64,000 bases of DNA from Amphirosellinia nigrospora. Its lineage: Eukaryota > Ascomycota > Sordariomycetes > Xylariales > Xylariaceae. The stretch is taken from assembly GCA_004123355.1 (NCBI GenBank), contig SCHM01000002.1, positions 5,181,569 through 5,245,568 of the forward strand, read 5' to 3'. Below are positions 37,121 through 49,797 of the stretch, one piece after another; the stretch's first letter is position 1, and each line of letters opens with the position of its first letter. The notes beneath the pieces were generated by a model. That model had not been told where the DNA came from. It did not search any database and saw only the letters and a list, made by a program, of their open reading frames with translations. Made by a program: the position numbers and the translations under genes.

Positions 37121-39225
37121 TCAAACCTCCTTCCGAGCCTCAACAGTTTCTGTCTTCCCATTATTTGCAGCCTCCCCATTCATTCCAACAGCCTTCTCGA
37201 CGGCGTGGACCGCTTCGTCTGCAAGTGCCTTATCTTCGAACACTATCGCGGGTGACAAAGTCAATTAGCCAATGCTATAAATACTAGCGTGATACTTGAG
37301 GAACAAGACTTACGGAAGGCCAATTCTTCCAGAGTACGACCAAATGTCTCCGGGAAGAAGAAGTATACGAAAACAATCTCATACGCCAGGAAGACGACAT
37401 ATGAGATGAGGTAGCGCCAGCCCGAGTTCTGCAGACCGATGGGGTTGACAAAGGTGGTGAAGAAACTGGCCAGACGGCCCCAGAGCTGGAAGTAGGCGAT
37501 GCCGCGAGATCGCTCTGCGTATGGCCAGATTTCGACCATGTAGGCTGAGGGAACGCACTATCATCAGCATATATATAAAAGGGCGGGGGGTCGGGCAGAC
37601 AGGCTTACTATAGGTGAGTGCGTTGTAACCCAAGTTATAGCACGGCGAGTAGGCGAAGATGAAGAACAGCACGGCACTCCGGCGGCACTGTTCAGGTTGC
37701 CCGAGTCCTTGCCGTCGATGGCGTACTTCATCGTGATTGTCCAGCTGATGTATACGAGGAGCAGGCTGCAGGTGCATGCTAGATACATCACGCGACGCCG
37801 GAATCGCTTGACGAGGAGGGATGCGATCGTTCCGTTTACTAAACTCCACGCGGCGATCTTGAGATATCAATCGCTCAGTTAGCTGTCGGGTCTCTTAAGG
37901 AAATTTGTAGAGAAACGAAGACAAATGGACACCTACCGCTACGTTGATCTTCTGCTTGAACACGGATGACGTTTGTCCGATGGCCTCGAGAATATCGCCA
38001 AGATAGTATGAGATGACTAGAGCAAGGTTTAAGGGTTAGAATCGAACCCGAGACGCATCAATCGACACCAGCAATCAGAATCAGACGTACGCGTGTTTCC
38101 AGACCACTGAGTAAACAGTCCCAACATAGTGCTGATGAGCAAACGACGACGATTACCGCTAGTACGAACCAGATCGACCATGGACTTCTTAGAGTGCTCC
38201 AACTCGATACTGATAGTTGCCTGCAGCTGGGCGAACTCGGCTTTGACAAACTCGGACTCGCGGTCTCCCTCAGCGTGATACTTGGCGAGGATATCGTACG
38301 CCTCCTCATGCCGCTCCTTGGTGATGAGCCACCTGGGAGACTCCGGGACGAAGAAGATAAAGGTGATCTGGATGAGCGAGGGGACCATCTGTAGCCATGA
38401 AGGAATGCGCCAGGCGTAGTTGCTCATGATGTTGTTAGTACCGAATGTAATTCCTGCAGCTAATAGTTGCCCCACGAAGTACGAGACGTTGAAGAGGGAG
38501 GTTAGGACTGGGCGTTCTTTTGGATACGATAGTTCGCCGATGAGAGACGAGGCGGACACGATACATGTTGGGATGCCGAAACCCAGAATAAGACGTGCGA
38601 CGATGTATTGGCCAACTGCGTCACCATCAGATGAGATCTCTGTTCTATCTTCATATCGACGGCAAGGGAGACTGGAAGATTGCTGAATTGTATGTTGGCT
38701 TGGATATCTCACTCACTATTAATTGAAAGACCTTGGATGAGTGCACCAATAACCATAATCACCGAACCGCCGAAGATGGACCAACGTCTGCCAAACCGAT
38801 CGTTTACCATACCAATGAACGGTAGAGATAGAATGGCGCCTAAAGAGTAGGAAGCTGCGATAATTCCCTTAATGGGGCCCTGGGGATTATCGAAATCTGT
38901 TTTCCGTTCACGACAAGCCTCTTATTAGCGATACCATTTATATAGATCGAGCAAGGATATACTCAGCTGTATGGTCTATCTAACTACAGTTTTCAGTGAC
39001 AAACTCACAATTAATCCACGATGGCACAATCTGCAATGCATTGATGAGCTGCGAATCGAAGCCCGAGGTCAACTCGATTCCCATACAAGTAGGGAAGAGG
39101 ATGAAATATAGCATGCGCAGGTTCGGCTTCTGGTACCACGGCACCTTGTCCTCATCGACGATACGGGTGAGGATGGGGTCTGACGCGCCCGTCTGGGCCT
39201 TCTCTGCGGATTTGAAAGTGACCAT
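37121..39225 (-). CDS. MFS sugar transporter (lactose-permease-like group)
   Basis: A twelve-TM sugar porter of the fungal lactose/hexose transporter group. N-terminus MVTFKSAEKAQTGASDP, TM1 region LYFILFPTCMGIELTSGFDSQ, then GMVNDRFGRRWSIFGG (loop 2-3), ARLILGFGIP, PKERPVLTSLFNV, the PESPRWLITKERHEEAY central motif, LGLFTQWSGNT, YMVEIWPYAERSRGIA and the PETFGRTLEELAF signature. It ends with a Glu/Ala-rich cytosolic tail (FEDKALADEAVHAVEKAV) encoded in a last exon that stops at 37121. Introns are canonical (for example GTGAGT before GQYIVARL, GTAAGC before YMVEIWP, GTAAGT before the tail). One frame change at about 37676 fits a missing G. The substrate is unknown. Confidence 0.9.
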
Positions 39226-40957
39226 ATTCGCCTCTCTCGTCTATGATGAAGGAGACTTTCTTTTCGAACTCCCTGTCTTTATAAACGGCAATCTCCAGGT
39301 ACTCAGAATGAAGTGTCTCAAAGGACACGCCCACTACTGAGAAGAAATGGTGCGGTCATCTTATAGATGCTTGTTTGCTGGCACTAGCTATCTTATACAC
39401 CTCCAAGACCAATATATAACGCCAATACCAATGAACTCCTCCTTGCCTGCATGCTTCGACGTACCCCGGTCAGCGAACCCCTACTGCAGCGAGCCGAGAT
39501 ATGGGTGAAGAAGCTGGGGGTGGGTAGAGACAACACTACCCACACAAAATATATCTCCCTATTCGGACTCTAAAGATGCCAAGGACGTCGTCGGCAAGCT
39601 TATAGTTTGATGGCAGGCGGCCCATTGGACCCTATCCTCTCCAAGAGGAAATCTGGGGAGATACGATTATGACAACCACCAATTCATTACGCAGACAAAA
39701 CAGATTTGAGGTAATTCTCTTACGAAAACTAGTCCTACATACAAGACACCCTGGTGTTATCGGCGAGACTTCCCGAGTCCCAACAACCCTCACCACCATT
39801 CTTACACCAATGGACATGGCGCGTTGGACGTCCTAGCCCGGACTAGGGTGTGCGCCAAGGCGGAATGGCGTCCTTCGTCGCCGACAACAAGCCCCACTGC
39901 CGAGAGACGTCCAGGTTCGTTAGAAAGAACGAATTCCTCGTTTGATGTTGTGCCGTGATGCCAAGGGAAGGATTCCACGTTCCGGGCTGTTGGCCGAAGC
40001 AAAAGGTCGAGAACCCAGCTCACGAAACAATATGACGAGAAACGGCGGGGTTGACATTGCAAGGGAGGGTGGGATCAGATGATCGTGCAGCTGAGCGCAG
40101 TTAATTAATCCCAAGTATAACCCAAATCCCAACGACTCTTCACACATCGTCTATCTCATTCGTCTGAATGAGGAATGTGTCACACACGACAAAGCAGCAA
40201 GGGTGTAAGCGGTGATGTGTGGCTTGCTCGACGCAGGCTCGGTAGTTCGCGACATCTCGACCGCGAACATCGTCGGCAATGGGTTTTCAACACCTGGTTT
40301 GATTTCGTTTCGATACAACCGTCGTCTTCGGCTGTGGGGAATGTTTATATCTGTTTGTTGTATTTTCGATTAATTTCCCACGTGCTTTGCGAGCATTGCC
40401 GTTGAGCCTCGTTTCTTCTCTATCCCAAGGTCCTCGGTCTTCGATATTTAGCCTAAAGAGATATATCCAAGGCCTTGGGCCCTGCGCATCAGACACTTTT
40501 GGAGGATTGGCAAGCAGCAATTTACCCTATTGGTCGGCCGATGCTTTTCGCCTACTTTTGGCTTGGCTACCATAGTCCATCTGGCCGTCGCTATTGAGTT
40601 AAACAATGCTTAAGCGAGCACGACATTTATTCATTCCGCCGTCTTAGGAATCTTGTAGGACGATAAAAAAGACGAGTTTACATCAACTTAAAGGCAGCAC
40701 GATATTAGTTAGAGACCTAGCTTGAGCCGTCTTTTTGTTTAGTTCTTAAATGCAAGTTGTTATATATCGTGGCAATGGGGGTATGAGCAGGTAAGAGACA
40801 GATCATGAAGTTCGATCAGATAAAGAGAAGTGTAAGATTGCACGAAGGCGGATAGTACAATATACATCCATAGCTTCCCTGATCTGCCAATAAACCCCAA
40901 CCATAGCAAGGACCGAGACAACTGTTCGCGGCTTCCAAACCAGATTTCTTACATTCC
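39226..40957. other. Intergenic, no gene seen
   Basis: About 1.7 kb: the promoter side of the MFS gene and the 3' side of the CoA-transferase gene. Several short frames (39632-39817, 39802-40062, 40175-40405, 40387-40575) have no family features. Confidence 0.45.
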
Positions 40958-42493
40958 TTATTTCCTATCCCAAACCGCCTCATCAGACCCCAGCAACGAA
41001 GGCATCCGCTCCCAACCCGGCTCAAACCCCTCAACGCTCGCACTATGCCTCAAGAACGTCATCTCACCAAACGGGTATCCCTCGTCTCAAAAAGCGCCTT
41101 CGCATTCTCCCCATCACCGCCAAGCAAAGTAGCATCCTCCCCCTCAAACCCAGACCGTCCCTCAAACTGTCCCAAACTCCTCAAATACTTCCCCACGCCC
41201 GCAAGCGAGACGTCGACAACATACGCGCCAACGCTCTTCCCCGCCTCGCGATCTTTCTCGCGATGATACACGGCAGCGCAGACGCCCGCAGCGAGCAAGT
41301 ACCCAGCACCATGATCGAGCGCCTGACAGGGCAGCGCCCTGCTTACCTCCCCGTCCCATACGCCGCCGCCTCGGCGACGTTGATCCCGCCGCACGCTTGC
41401 ACGAGGGAGTCGAAGCCGCGTCTATCGCTCCACGGGCCCTCCGGTCCGAACGCCGATAAGTTCGCGACGATGATGCCCGGGTTTGCTCGTGCCAGTTCTT
41501 CCGCGTCTACTCCGCGTGCGGCCAGACTTCCGGGGCGATACCCCTGCACACACGACGTCCGCGGCACTGGCAAGAGAAAGGAGTTTCGCCTTGTCGGGGG
41601 CAGAGTTCAAGTCGAGCCGGACGCTCCGCTTCCCGCGCGCGAATTCCCTGTCGAGGCCGGGGAGGTCGGGGAAGTGCGGGCTCGTCACCCAGAGCACGTC
41701 GGCGCGCCGTGTGCCGCGAGGGTCTTCCCCGCTACCGGGCCGCGATGACCGGCGCTGAGCTCCGAGGACGCGGAGGCCAGATAGACAGCGCGTCGTCCCC
41801 GCCCGTCGCTCATGATGGATAACTAGGGAGAAGAAGTAGAGACATCAATATCCACCCGCCGCAAGCTCACGGGTACGTCAGCGACAGCCCTCGCCTGCGG
41901 CGTCGCATCCCACTCCTCAAAGGACCGGAGGGCATAAATCGCAAGACCCTTTTTTTCAACACACGGTCTCTAGCTCCGTGCTGTCCCAGCGCCTCGTGCG
42001 CTCGCTGACAGCCGCGCGATCGGTACACGTCTCTGGCAAGCCGAGAAGCGCAAGGCGCCTTTCCGATGATGCGGGAACGCGTCATGGATACGCACGTATC
42101 CGTCCGCCGTGGGATGCAACCCCCGATCGGCCCCACGTCTCGGCGGGGGTTTCCCGGCGAGCGTGTATAGCCTCTCGCACTGGAATTCGAGGACCGCGTG
42201 GCGGAGGGGACCGTGGTTCGCGGGATACTGCCGCCGCCCGAGGCGGAAGAAGCAGTACTGCCGTCGAGTGCAGAGCGTGCCGCCGCCGCGCCTAGCGCGG
42301 AGAGCGCGATAGTACTCTGCGCCAGATGCCCGATTTGGAAAGATGATGGGACCACGGGGCGGAGTAGCGTTTGTTCTGGCGCGCCGTTTAGGCCCGGTAG
42401 AGATAGGGAGGTAAGAGCGGAGGGCGGGAGGTCGAGATGTGTCCATATCTCCTTGACGATGTCGAAGGCTGTAAATGAAGCTCGGTTTGTCAT
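40958..42493 (-). CDS. Family III CoA-transferase (CaiB/BaiF type)
   Basis: A formyl-CoA-transferase-like enzyme that moves CoA between carboxylic acids; fungal members are long and uncharacterised. The N-terminal part shows FDIVKEIWTHLDLPPSALTS, PSSFQIGHLAQSTIALSALG, a segment reading LEFQCERLYTLAGKPP in another frame, GYVRIHDAFPHHRKGAL, then RAVYLASASSELSAGHRGPV, ADVLWVTSPHFPDLPGLDRE, RGKRSVRLDLN, FGPEGPWSDRRGFDSLVQA (family core), ALDHGAGYLLAAGVCAA and EMTFLRHSASVEG near the C-terminus, stopping at 40958. At least five frame changes split the frame; several sit in C/G runs. The gene is notably G+C-rich compared with its neighbours, which makes homopolymer errors more likely. No intron is obvious. 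Confidence 0.8.
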
Positions 42494-43302
42494 GATACTT
42501 TCTGCTACTCGATGAATCAGTCATCTAAGTGGATGAGTTGAAATGCTGTGCTATTAATGGTGTTCTTGCTGTGGAAGAAAGGCGTGTTCTATACCATGAA
42601 CCCCGATGAGTTGCTGAATCCGCCAGGTATAACAAAATGGCCCACCCAACAACTACTATTGCATGAAAAGTATGGTACCGATAGTCTATGAGAAATGACA
42701 AGCCCGTGTCCTCTCTGACATCTCTCTACGCTCCACAACCTAACTTATATAGGAGGTTACCTCAACCTACCTATTTCGCCGTGACAAGCCGCGTCCTCCC
42801 GTTCCGTTCCGGACCGGACTCTGATCGGAGGTGGTATCTGCAGCTGAGTACCGAGGTATGACTTGCGAATAATCACGTCGTGATGTATCATTATGATTCA
42901 TTCCTGTGGTCCGGTTCTCAGCGTCTCGACATGGCGCAATTTGGACAATTACCTGGGCTTGTGCTGCTTGTGACTAACTCGACATACCCATGTCGCGATT
43001 CGCATGAAGTCAGGTCAGGAGAAAAGGGGTAGCAGTTCATACTTAGGCAGATACTAGGTAGGAATGTGTCTGTTGAACTCTATGAACTCTATGAACTGCG
43101 GATAAGATATCACGCGCCACCTGATGCTCAAGGAAAACCCATCCGCCACCCCGAACATGAATCTAAGCAAACCACAGATGCGGTCTCAGGATACTGTACA
43201 ATGTTGATCAACTCCCCTCGCTATGCACTTCAAGTATTTGAATAATGGTACACGTCGGCAGCCATTGCCAGGTTGCTCAACTTCCCCGCCTAAACCTTAC
43301 AA
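42494..43302. other. Intergenic, no gene seen
   Basis: About 800 bp upstream of the CoA-transferase and downstream of the golgin gene. No coding signal is visible. Confidence 0.45.
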
Positions 43303-46300
43303 CTACTTTCTGTTTGATTTTAGCATCTCCTGAAGCGTTTTCGTCCCCTTTTCTTGTTCGCTCCTAAGGGTACATTAGTTATTAAGTAGTAGTAGGAGCG
43401 GGAGAGTATGAGGAAGAGTGACCTACCCGTCAAACTCAAGCAGTCTCAAAATTATTGGGATCAGTTGTTGTCGCACTCTTACGTCCTCGGTGTTGAGGAA
43501 TTGTAGGAAGACGGTCTTGAGGTATGCGATATCGACACCGCTCTTCGCGGTGCCTGTACTTGCGTTGCCAGGGTTGAGCTTGGACTGCACGTTCTTCAGC
43601 TCCTTGGTCGTTCTTTCATATCGGCTCTGAGCCTCCTCTAACAGCTTTCTTAAATTAGATTTTTGTTTCTCTGTGTCGCGGACCTGCTGCTCGGATGCGT
43701 CTAGAGCTGAACGCAGACTAGAAACGGTAGAACGCATGTCCTCTGTTTCGGCCGTGGCCTTCTCCTCGATTTGTTCCAATTCTTCTCGCCGTTGACGCCA
43801 TTGCCGCTCGCTCGCTTCGAGAGCATCTTTCTCGGTTTTGAGAGCTTTGCTTTCATGCTCTAGTTCGCGGACTCTGATCTTGAGCTCTTCAGCCTCGCGA
43901 GCGCGTTGTCGACCCAGGGTTGACGTCTCGTCCTCGATCCGATCACGTTCTTCTATAGCTGCCTCCATTTGAGCCCTCATGTCGCGAACCCGCGAATCGG
44001 CCTTCTCATTTTCCTCTTTTATTCGTCGCCGCATAGTCTCCGTCTCGCGCGTTCTTTCTGACAGATGCTTTTGTGCCTCGATAAGCTCTTCTTGGAAACT
44101 CTCAGCCTGTATCTGCGCCTCCTTCAATTGGGTCTCTAACTCTTTGTTTTCAGCACGCATCGATGCGAGCAAACCTTGGGCGCTCTGGTACTGCTGAGTC
44201 CTCAAGTTAATCTCTTCCTTGGCAATGGTCATCTCTTTCTGTAACCTGGCAACATCATCTCGAGGGTTTTGGCCTTGGGCCGGAGGCTAGATAGCTCAAA
44301 CTGCGCGGCCTCGAGGTCTAGGGAGGTCTTTTCCGCCTTGGCAATTATATCCGTTTTCTCGGCTTCCAGCCGCCTAAAATCACGACCTTGAATTCGCTTC
44401 TCGTCCTCTAGCTTGACACGAGACGTCTTTCGGCCGATAGCCGGTCATTGAGCAATTTGATCTCCGACTCGCGGTCGGACGATAAGCGCTGAACGCGGCT
44501 TACTTCGTTCTTTAGGTCCTTTCTCGTTTCTCAAGAGCACGGTACTCGTTTTCCTTGGTCGTGAGTTCTTTGCGAGTCTTTTCCAATGCGCTAGAGTCTT
44601 GCCTAAGACTTCTCATCTCGGGCTGTGCCTTGGCAAGTATTTCCTTCACATTCGTCAACTCCTTAAACCGATCTTGAGCTAGCTTCTGCGAAGCGCCTAA
44701 ATCGGATGACAGGGCGCGGAGCTGGATCTGGCCTTCCTCAAATTGCTTTTTGATCGACTCAAGTTCAACCTTGCTCTTGGAAATAGGTTCCACAATTTGA
44801 GCCGCAACCAATTTCGCTCGCTGTTCCAAGTCAGTCTCCATTTGTTCTTCCGACTCCGAAACGAACCCTTCCAAGGTAAGATATGCTAGCTCCATGGCGT
44901 AACCTTCCTTTTCTAAGTCGGAAATAAGTGTTTTAAACGCAGCGTGGATCTTCGTTTTCTCTTCACGATTGACCCCTTGGAGTGCCATTATTTTCTCTTC
45001 AAGTTCCCGACTCCTAGTCTTCGCTGTGGCAGCGTCTTGACCATTCTCTATAGCGCTCTGCTCTAATGTTTCCATGTCCTCTTTCTGATTCGCCATTTTC
45101 TCCAATAATTCGGCTTTCTCCTTTCGCACGATGGCAAGGGATTCCTGGAGTGCCGAGATCTCGGCCTTAAGGGCCTCGGCATCACTTACTTCAAGGGAAG
45201 TAGGGTCCATGGTCTCTGACGTTTCGCTGACGGCAGTCTCTGCGACTGTTGATGAAGCACCGCCTTTCTTCTTTTTCTTTTTATTCTTTTTCCTAGCTGA
45301 AGCATTTGTAGATGCCGTGGTCTCAGCTGCCTTGTGCGTCAACTCAAGCAGTCCCGTAGCCGCGTTCGTCTTCTTATATTCTTCAAGTTGGCTATTTAAG
45401 CTAGCAATTCGCTCTGCCATTTGGGCTTGCTCCTCGGAGAGCTTCTCGAACTCAGTATTTCTGTTCTTGTTTTCGGCTTCTAGGGATTCAATTTTCGCAG
45501 TTTTGGAAGCATGAAGAGATCGTTCCTTTTCCAGGCGCGCTTCATTATCTTGAAGTTGTTTTTGCTTATCCTCAAGAGTCGCCTTGAGCGAAGTTATCTC
45601 AGCATCATTGGCCTTCTGTGCGTCTCGACTAGTACTTGTAATCTGCTCTCTGGCAACCGCTAACTCTTTTTTGGATGTGTCGATTTGCAGCTCTAATTTT
45701 GCGATTTCTTCGTTCCGTAAGGCTAGGTCGGCTCGTAGTCCAGCAAACTCGTCATCGTAAGAGAACATGTCTTCCTGTTTGCCATCCTTTGCTGGACCCT
45801 TATCAGCTTCGTTTGGCAGGCTCTCGTCGACAGCGGTCTTCGCAGCTTCTTTTAGAGTAGCCATTTCGCTCTTTAAAGTAGCAAACTCTGCCTCGGATGA
45901 CTCTACTCTTTTCTTGAGATCGTTCCTCTCAGCAGAAACGCGATTCAACTCTTGAGCAGTCATGTCATTCTTGAGGTCAAACTGCCTGATATACTCCAAA
46001 AGGGCGTCGGGTCCTTAATCGTGCTCAGCGGGGTGTGCTCTTGGAGTGTTCGTTCAAATTTTTGATTTGCGTGTGGGCTATCCGGTACGATCGAAGAACC
46101 TCTGTGTCGGATGACGTGTCAGTTAAATCGGGTGGCGACACAACAAGTCGGCTCACGTACCATTAAAGTTCGGTTCCAACCTTTCAAGCCGCCTAAGCTT
46201 GGTCCTAACATCAGGCGGCAGCTCGTCGGTCTGGGATGCATCAACACCCGCAGCCTTACTAGTGTCACCATTCTGTCCCCGTGCAGAGCCGTTCTTTTCA

Positions 46301-46582
46301 GTGGCGGTATTAGCTAACCCTTCCCCTTGGTGTTCTCGGCAGATACGGAGGGCTTCGGTGTGGCAGAACGACTGGCGCCTTCGGAATCATTCTCGGGTCG
46401 GATTGCAGCTTCGAACACGGCGGGATCCGGGTGCCTGGTCCCTCCTGGCTGGACGTCTTGGACGAATTGGTCGAAGGTGAGGTGCCGGTACCATTGGTGC
46501 TGGTGCTGGTGTTGGTGCCAGTGCTAGAGTTGGCTGCTCTCTGCTCAGCGACAGTCTTGTGACGAGCCTGGTCCTCGGTCAT
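43303..46582 (-). CDS. GRIP-domain golgin (Imh1-like)
   Basis: A long coiled-coil tether of the trans-Golgi, recruited by an Arl1-type GTPase through its C-terminal GRIP domain. It starts MTEDQARHKTVAEQRAA, followed by a Ser/Thr/Asn/Gly-rich linker, then many hundreds of residues of heptad-type coiled coil rich in Glu, Lys, Leu and Gln. A Lys-rich patch (SARKKNKKKKKKGG) lies mid-protein. The GRIP domain reads VDIAYLKTVFLQFLNTEDVR with the conserved Tyr, then QQLIPIILRLLEFDG. A final short exon after a GTAGGT intron encodes a tail ending SNRK and stops at 43303. Frame changes at about 46010, 44520, 44429 and 44259 each fit one missing base in a C, A or G run. The total length of about 1,000 residues is usual for filamentous fungi. 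Confidence 0.9.
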
Positions 46583-47947
46583 GCTACGATCGATGGCATC
46601 TTTAATCCTCTAGAAATGCGGTGCGTGGCTGTTTAGTAGATGGACAAGCATGGGATGGACATAGATGGCGGCTCTCACCGATATGATGACTCTCGTCTCA
46701 CTCTCTCGCGCTCTCTGTCCTCCTTTCTGCTCTACTCTGCTCTGCTCTACTCTGCTCTGCTATGCTCTGCGGCGACCGGGTAACCAGCGACCTGCCTTGT
46801 GTCCATGCGTCGAGGCGAGGCGAGGCACGAAAGGGAAGCCCGGGAGAAGCTGGGTATAGGGTATGGTGGTATAGCAAGTATGGTCACGCCGGCGAATGTT
46901 GTGGGACCAATTAGGAGGCTTCGAGACGGGGAAGATGCGCACCACACAGCTGTCACCGTATCACTCACTTTAACAAACCGAGAACCGTTCGATAGCAGAT
47001 GCTGGTGTTGTAATATGCGTGATTGTATGATACCTATGGTACTCTTCGTTCAGAAGTCAACAGAGATTTCCCACGGTCGACTTGTAGCTGCGATACTCAA
47101 CCATTCATCAATCATCCAAAACGAAATAAAATAAAACCTTGAAGAGAGAGCTAACGAAGGTTAATCTGAGGCTACGGCGATGAGGCTTGCGGCCAGCGAT
47201 GTTGTTGTCGCTGCGCTGCGCACCAGCACGTTACGGCTAACGGAAGGCTACGCTACGGCTATACCCAGGCCGCGCCTGTGCTGCAGGTGCTCTAAGGCAT
47301 GCAGGTGGGCTAGCTCCTGGATGATGCTGCTTTATTCTGGGGCTCCTATTGGCTGTTCTCCATCGTACCCTGCTAGGTGCAACTAACTATGTAGGCAAGT
47401 AATCTGCAGGTAAGTAGGACTAACTAACCTAAGCAGGTCTTACAGGCGCTACCTCCTGTCTAGCGGGCATGTTACTACCTGCATATGGTAAGGTAGTAGC
47501 TACCTAAGGTCATTTAAGCACTGACATAGTATTGCCTTGTGCGACTCTCTCCCAGCTGAGACGCCTGCTGCAACGCAACCGGTGCCCAGTTTATTTTCCA
47601 TCGTCACCAAACAGAACAGTGCACACCGATCCCGACATCAACATCTCTCCGCCTACCTATGCCTAACCTACACCTATCTAGGTAGCTTTACGCACCCCTC
47701 ACGAGCCTTCTCTCTCCTCCGTTTTCTTTGTTGTCTTTCCTACAATACCTACATTTTATCACGATCCCGACTGCTGGGTCAGTTACTCTACCTGCTACGT
47801 AGCTCTCTTTAGGTGCTGCCACCGAGAGCGGCCACCATTTTACTTAGACCTCATACACTTGCTCCTCTACCCTCTTTCCAAGTCTACTTGTAGACAGCTT
47901 CCGCCATGGTCCTATAACCGGATCCTTTCCTACTGTCCAGCAACACC
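46583..47947. promoter_or_regulatory. Divergent region between golgin and Lunapark genes
   Basis: A 1.36-kb head-to-head spacer, probably with both promoters. It includes a CTCTGCTCTACTCTG-type microsatellite at about 46685-46770 and pyrimidine-rich leader sequence ahead of the Lunapark ATG (about 47640-47945). No additional gene is recognised. Confidence 0.45.
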
Positions 47948-49238
47948 ATGGTCTCTCTCTGGCCCTGGAAGGTGAGCCCCTATCACATCACTGATCCGCT
48001 CAAAAAAGACACGTCCCTGACCACAAAGTCGCAATTAGGGCGATGGCTTCTCCCGGCTGAGTTTGAGAAGACCCTCTCGAACCTCGCTACCAAGATCACG
48101 AATACCCAGGCCCAGCTCGAGAAGGTGCGCAACAGCGCCCGTCGCATTAAACTCCTGTGGACCCTGTACCTCGCCTTTGCATACCTCGTCTATGCCATCG
48201 TCTTGACTCTGGTCGTCGGATGGCAGAACCTGGGCCGCTGGGAGTGGACCGGCATGGCGGGGGGTCCCGTGCTGTAAGAGACCTCCCCCGAGCATCGCCA
48301 GTCCGTTACGGCTCACCATAGAACACCATGTTGACTTGATAATTAGCATTTACGTCATCCGAACCGCTGCGAACGCATACTACACCTACCGGCTGGATAC
48401 TCTCGAGCCCGCCTCAAGGACCGCCAGGCCGAGCGCACCAAGACTATTCAGAAACTCAAGGATGCTACCAAGTATGACTCGACCTCGAATTGCTCGAGAA
48501 ATACGGCGAGTCGGGCGAGAAACGCAACAAGGCGAAAAAGCAGAAGGATGCGAACGAGGGCACACCCGCACAGGAGAACGAAGGTCCGAGGAAGAAGCAT
48601 CGCCAAAGCATCGACTCCAGCCATCTCACCGGAAGAACGCACCTTCTTCCGCCGCCCACCGCCAACATTCAACGGCCATCGACTGCTTCGGGCGTGTCCC
48701 CAAACCGGCAAGGCCAGTTTTCGAGTCCGCGCCTAGAATCGATCCCATCATCCCAGCCAATCGAAGAGTTCGCCCCAACGCGGGACCCCTGCCGCCTACT
48801 TACAGTCAATACCAGACGAATCCCGGCCCTCCTCGCTGGTACGATCGCATTTTGGACCTCATGCTAGGTGAGGACGAGACGGCGCCTAAGAACCGTATCG
48901 TCTTGATATGTGGCAAATGCCGCCTGGTCAATGGCCAAGCACCTCCCGGCATGAAGAACGTGGCTGAGCTTGGGACTTGGAAGTGTATGGGCTGTGGCAC
49001 TACGAATGGTGAGATGGATGAGGGCAAAAAGATCATACGAGAGGTCTTGAGCAGCGAAAAGACAACCCGTGATGAGAGCAGGAGCACTGCCGATAGAGAT
49101 AGTGATCGATCGAGTGATGGGGTCAAAGTCGAACAGCAAGAGGGAGGTGATACTACGCAGAGCGAAGCCGAGACAAGGCGGAACATGCGAGAATTCCGGG
49201 CCAAGAGACGTGATAAGAAGTCTCAGATGGTACCGTAG
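47948..49238 (+). CDS. LNP1: Lunapark ER-junction protein
   Basis: An ER membrane protein that stabilises three-way tubule junctions. It begins MVSLWPWK, then an intron (GTGAGC...TTAG) and FEKTLSNLATKITNTQAQLEKV (coiled coil). TM1 is LYLAFAYLVYAIVLTLVVG, followed by the family hallmark GWQNLGRWEWTGMAGGPVL. A second intron comes next, then TM2 YVIRTAANAYYTYRL, another coiled-coil stretch (AERTKTIQKLKDATKYDST), a Pro/Ser-rich linker, GPPRWYDRILDLMLGEDE and the C-terminal zinc ribbon with CGKC...CMGC around 48908-49005. The tail is acidic/basic and ends at 49238. Breaks at about 48053, 48409 and 48484 each fit one missing C. Length and domain order match the fungal family, and the name follows yeast. 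Confidence 0.93.
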
Positions 49239-49532
49239 TTTTCGAATTCCGTCACGGCTGCATCTAGCCTGCTTCATATGCATATATTTAGCGTTATCTA
49301 GTTATTTACGCCATTGTATAACGCGGCGCGCCAGTACAACATCGGCCTACTATCTAAACACTACTTGAAATTCCTTAGGTGAGTGTGATCTAGGGGAGAG
49401 TAGAAGCCAATCGTAATTCACTATCACAAGTTCTCATCCCTAATCTACGCTTGTATCGAAAGCCATCAACGAAACCGCACAGGCTTGCTTGCATCGCAGT
49501 ACAGACATTCCCAGTATGGTAGTTGGAGGATT

Positions 49533-49691
49533 ATGGCCGACAATATACCCAAACCGGGGACGGCGGGGGTCTTAGACGGTCCGCGGAGCGTCGTGGCGCG
49601 GTACGGGTTCAAAGCGCAACCCATCTGGGCTACCTATTTCAAGCAAATGATGTTTGGACACGGATTATACGACGGGTATATGGAAATTTGA
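49533..49691 (+). CDS. Small hypothetical protein
   Basis: A frame from the ATG at 49533 encodes about 52 residues starting MADNIPKPGTAGVLDGPRSV and ending FGHGLYDGYMEI. An in-frame ATG lies further upstream at 49485. The composition is protein-like, with several aromatic residues, but no family is recognised. It could be the last exon of a longer gene or a small stand-alone protein. Confidence 0.3.
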   Translation: MADNIPKPGTAGVLDGPRSVVARYGFKAQPIWATYFKQMMFGHGLYDGYMEI

Positions 49692-49797
49692 GAGGTATAA
49701 GTTGCTAGAAATGGAAAACGAGGGGAAATGGACCCGATGTGAAGGTATTGTGGAAAGGATGAGTCGCTGGGGACGAAGATGGGAGGAAGTCGTTTGT

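Noticed and set aside
43418-45955. Plus-strand frames across the golgin gene
   Set aside because: They are shadows of the Glu/Lys-rich coiled coil on the other strand.
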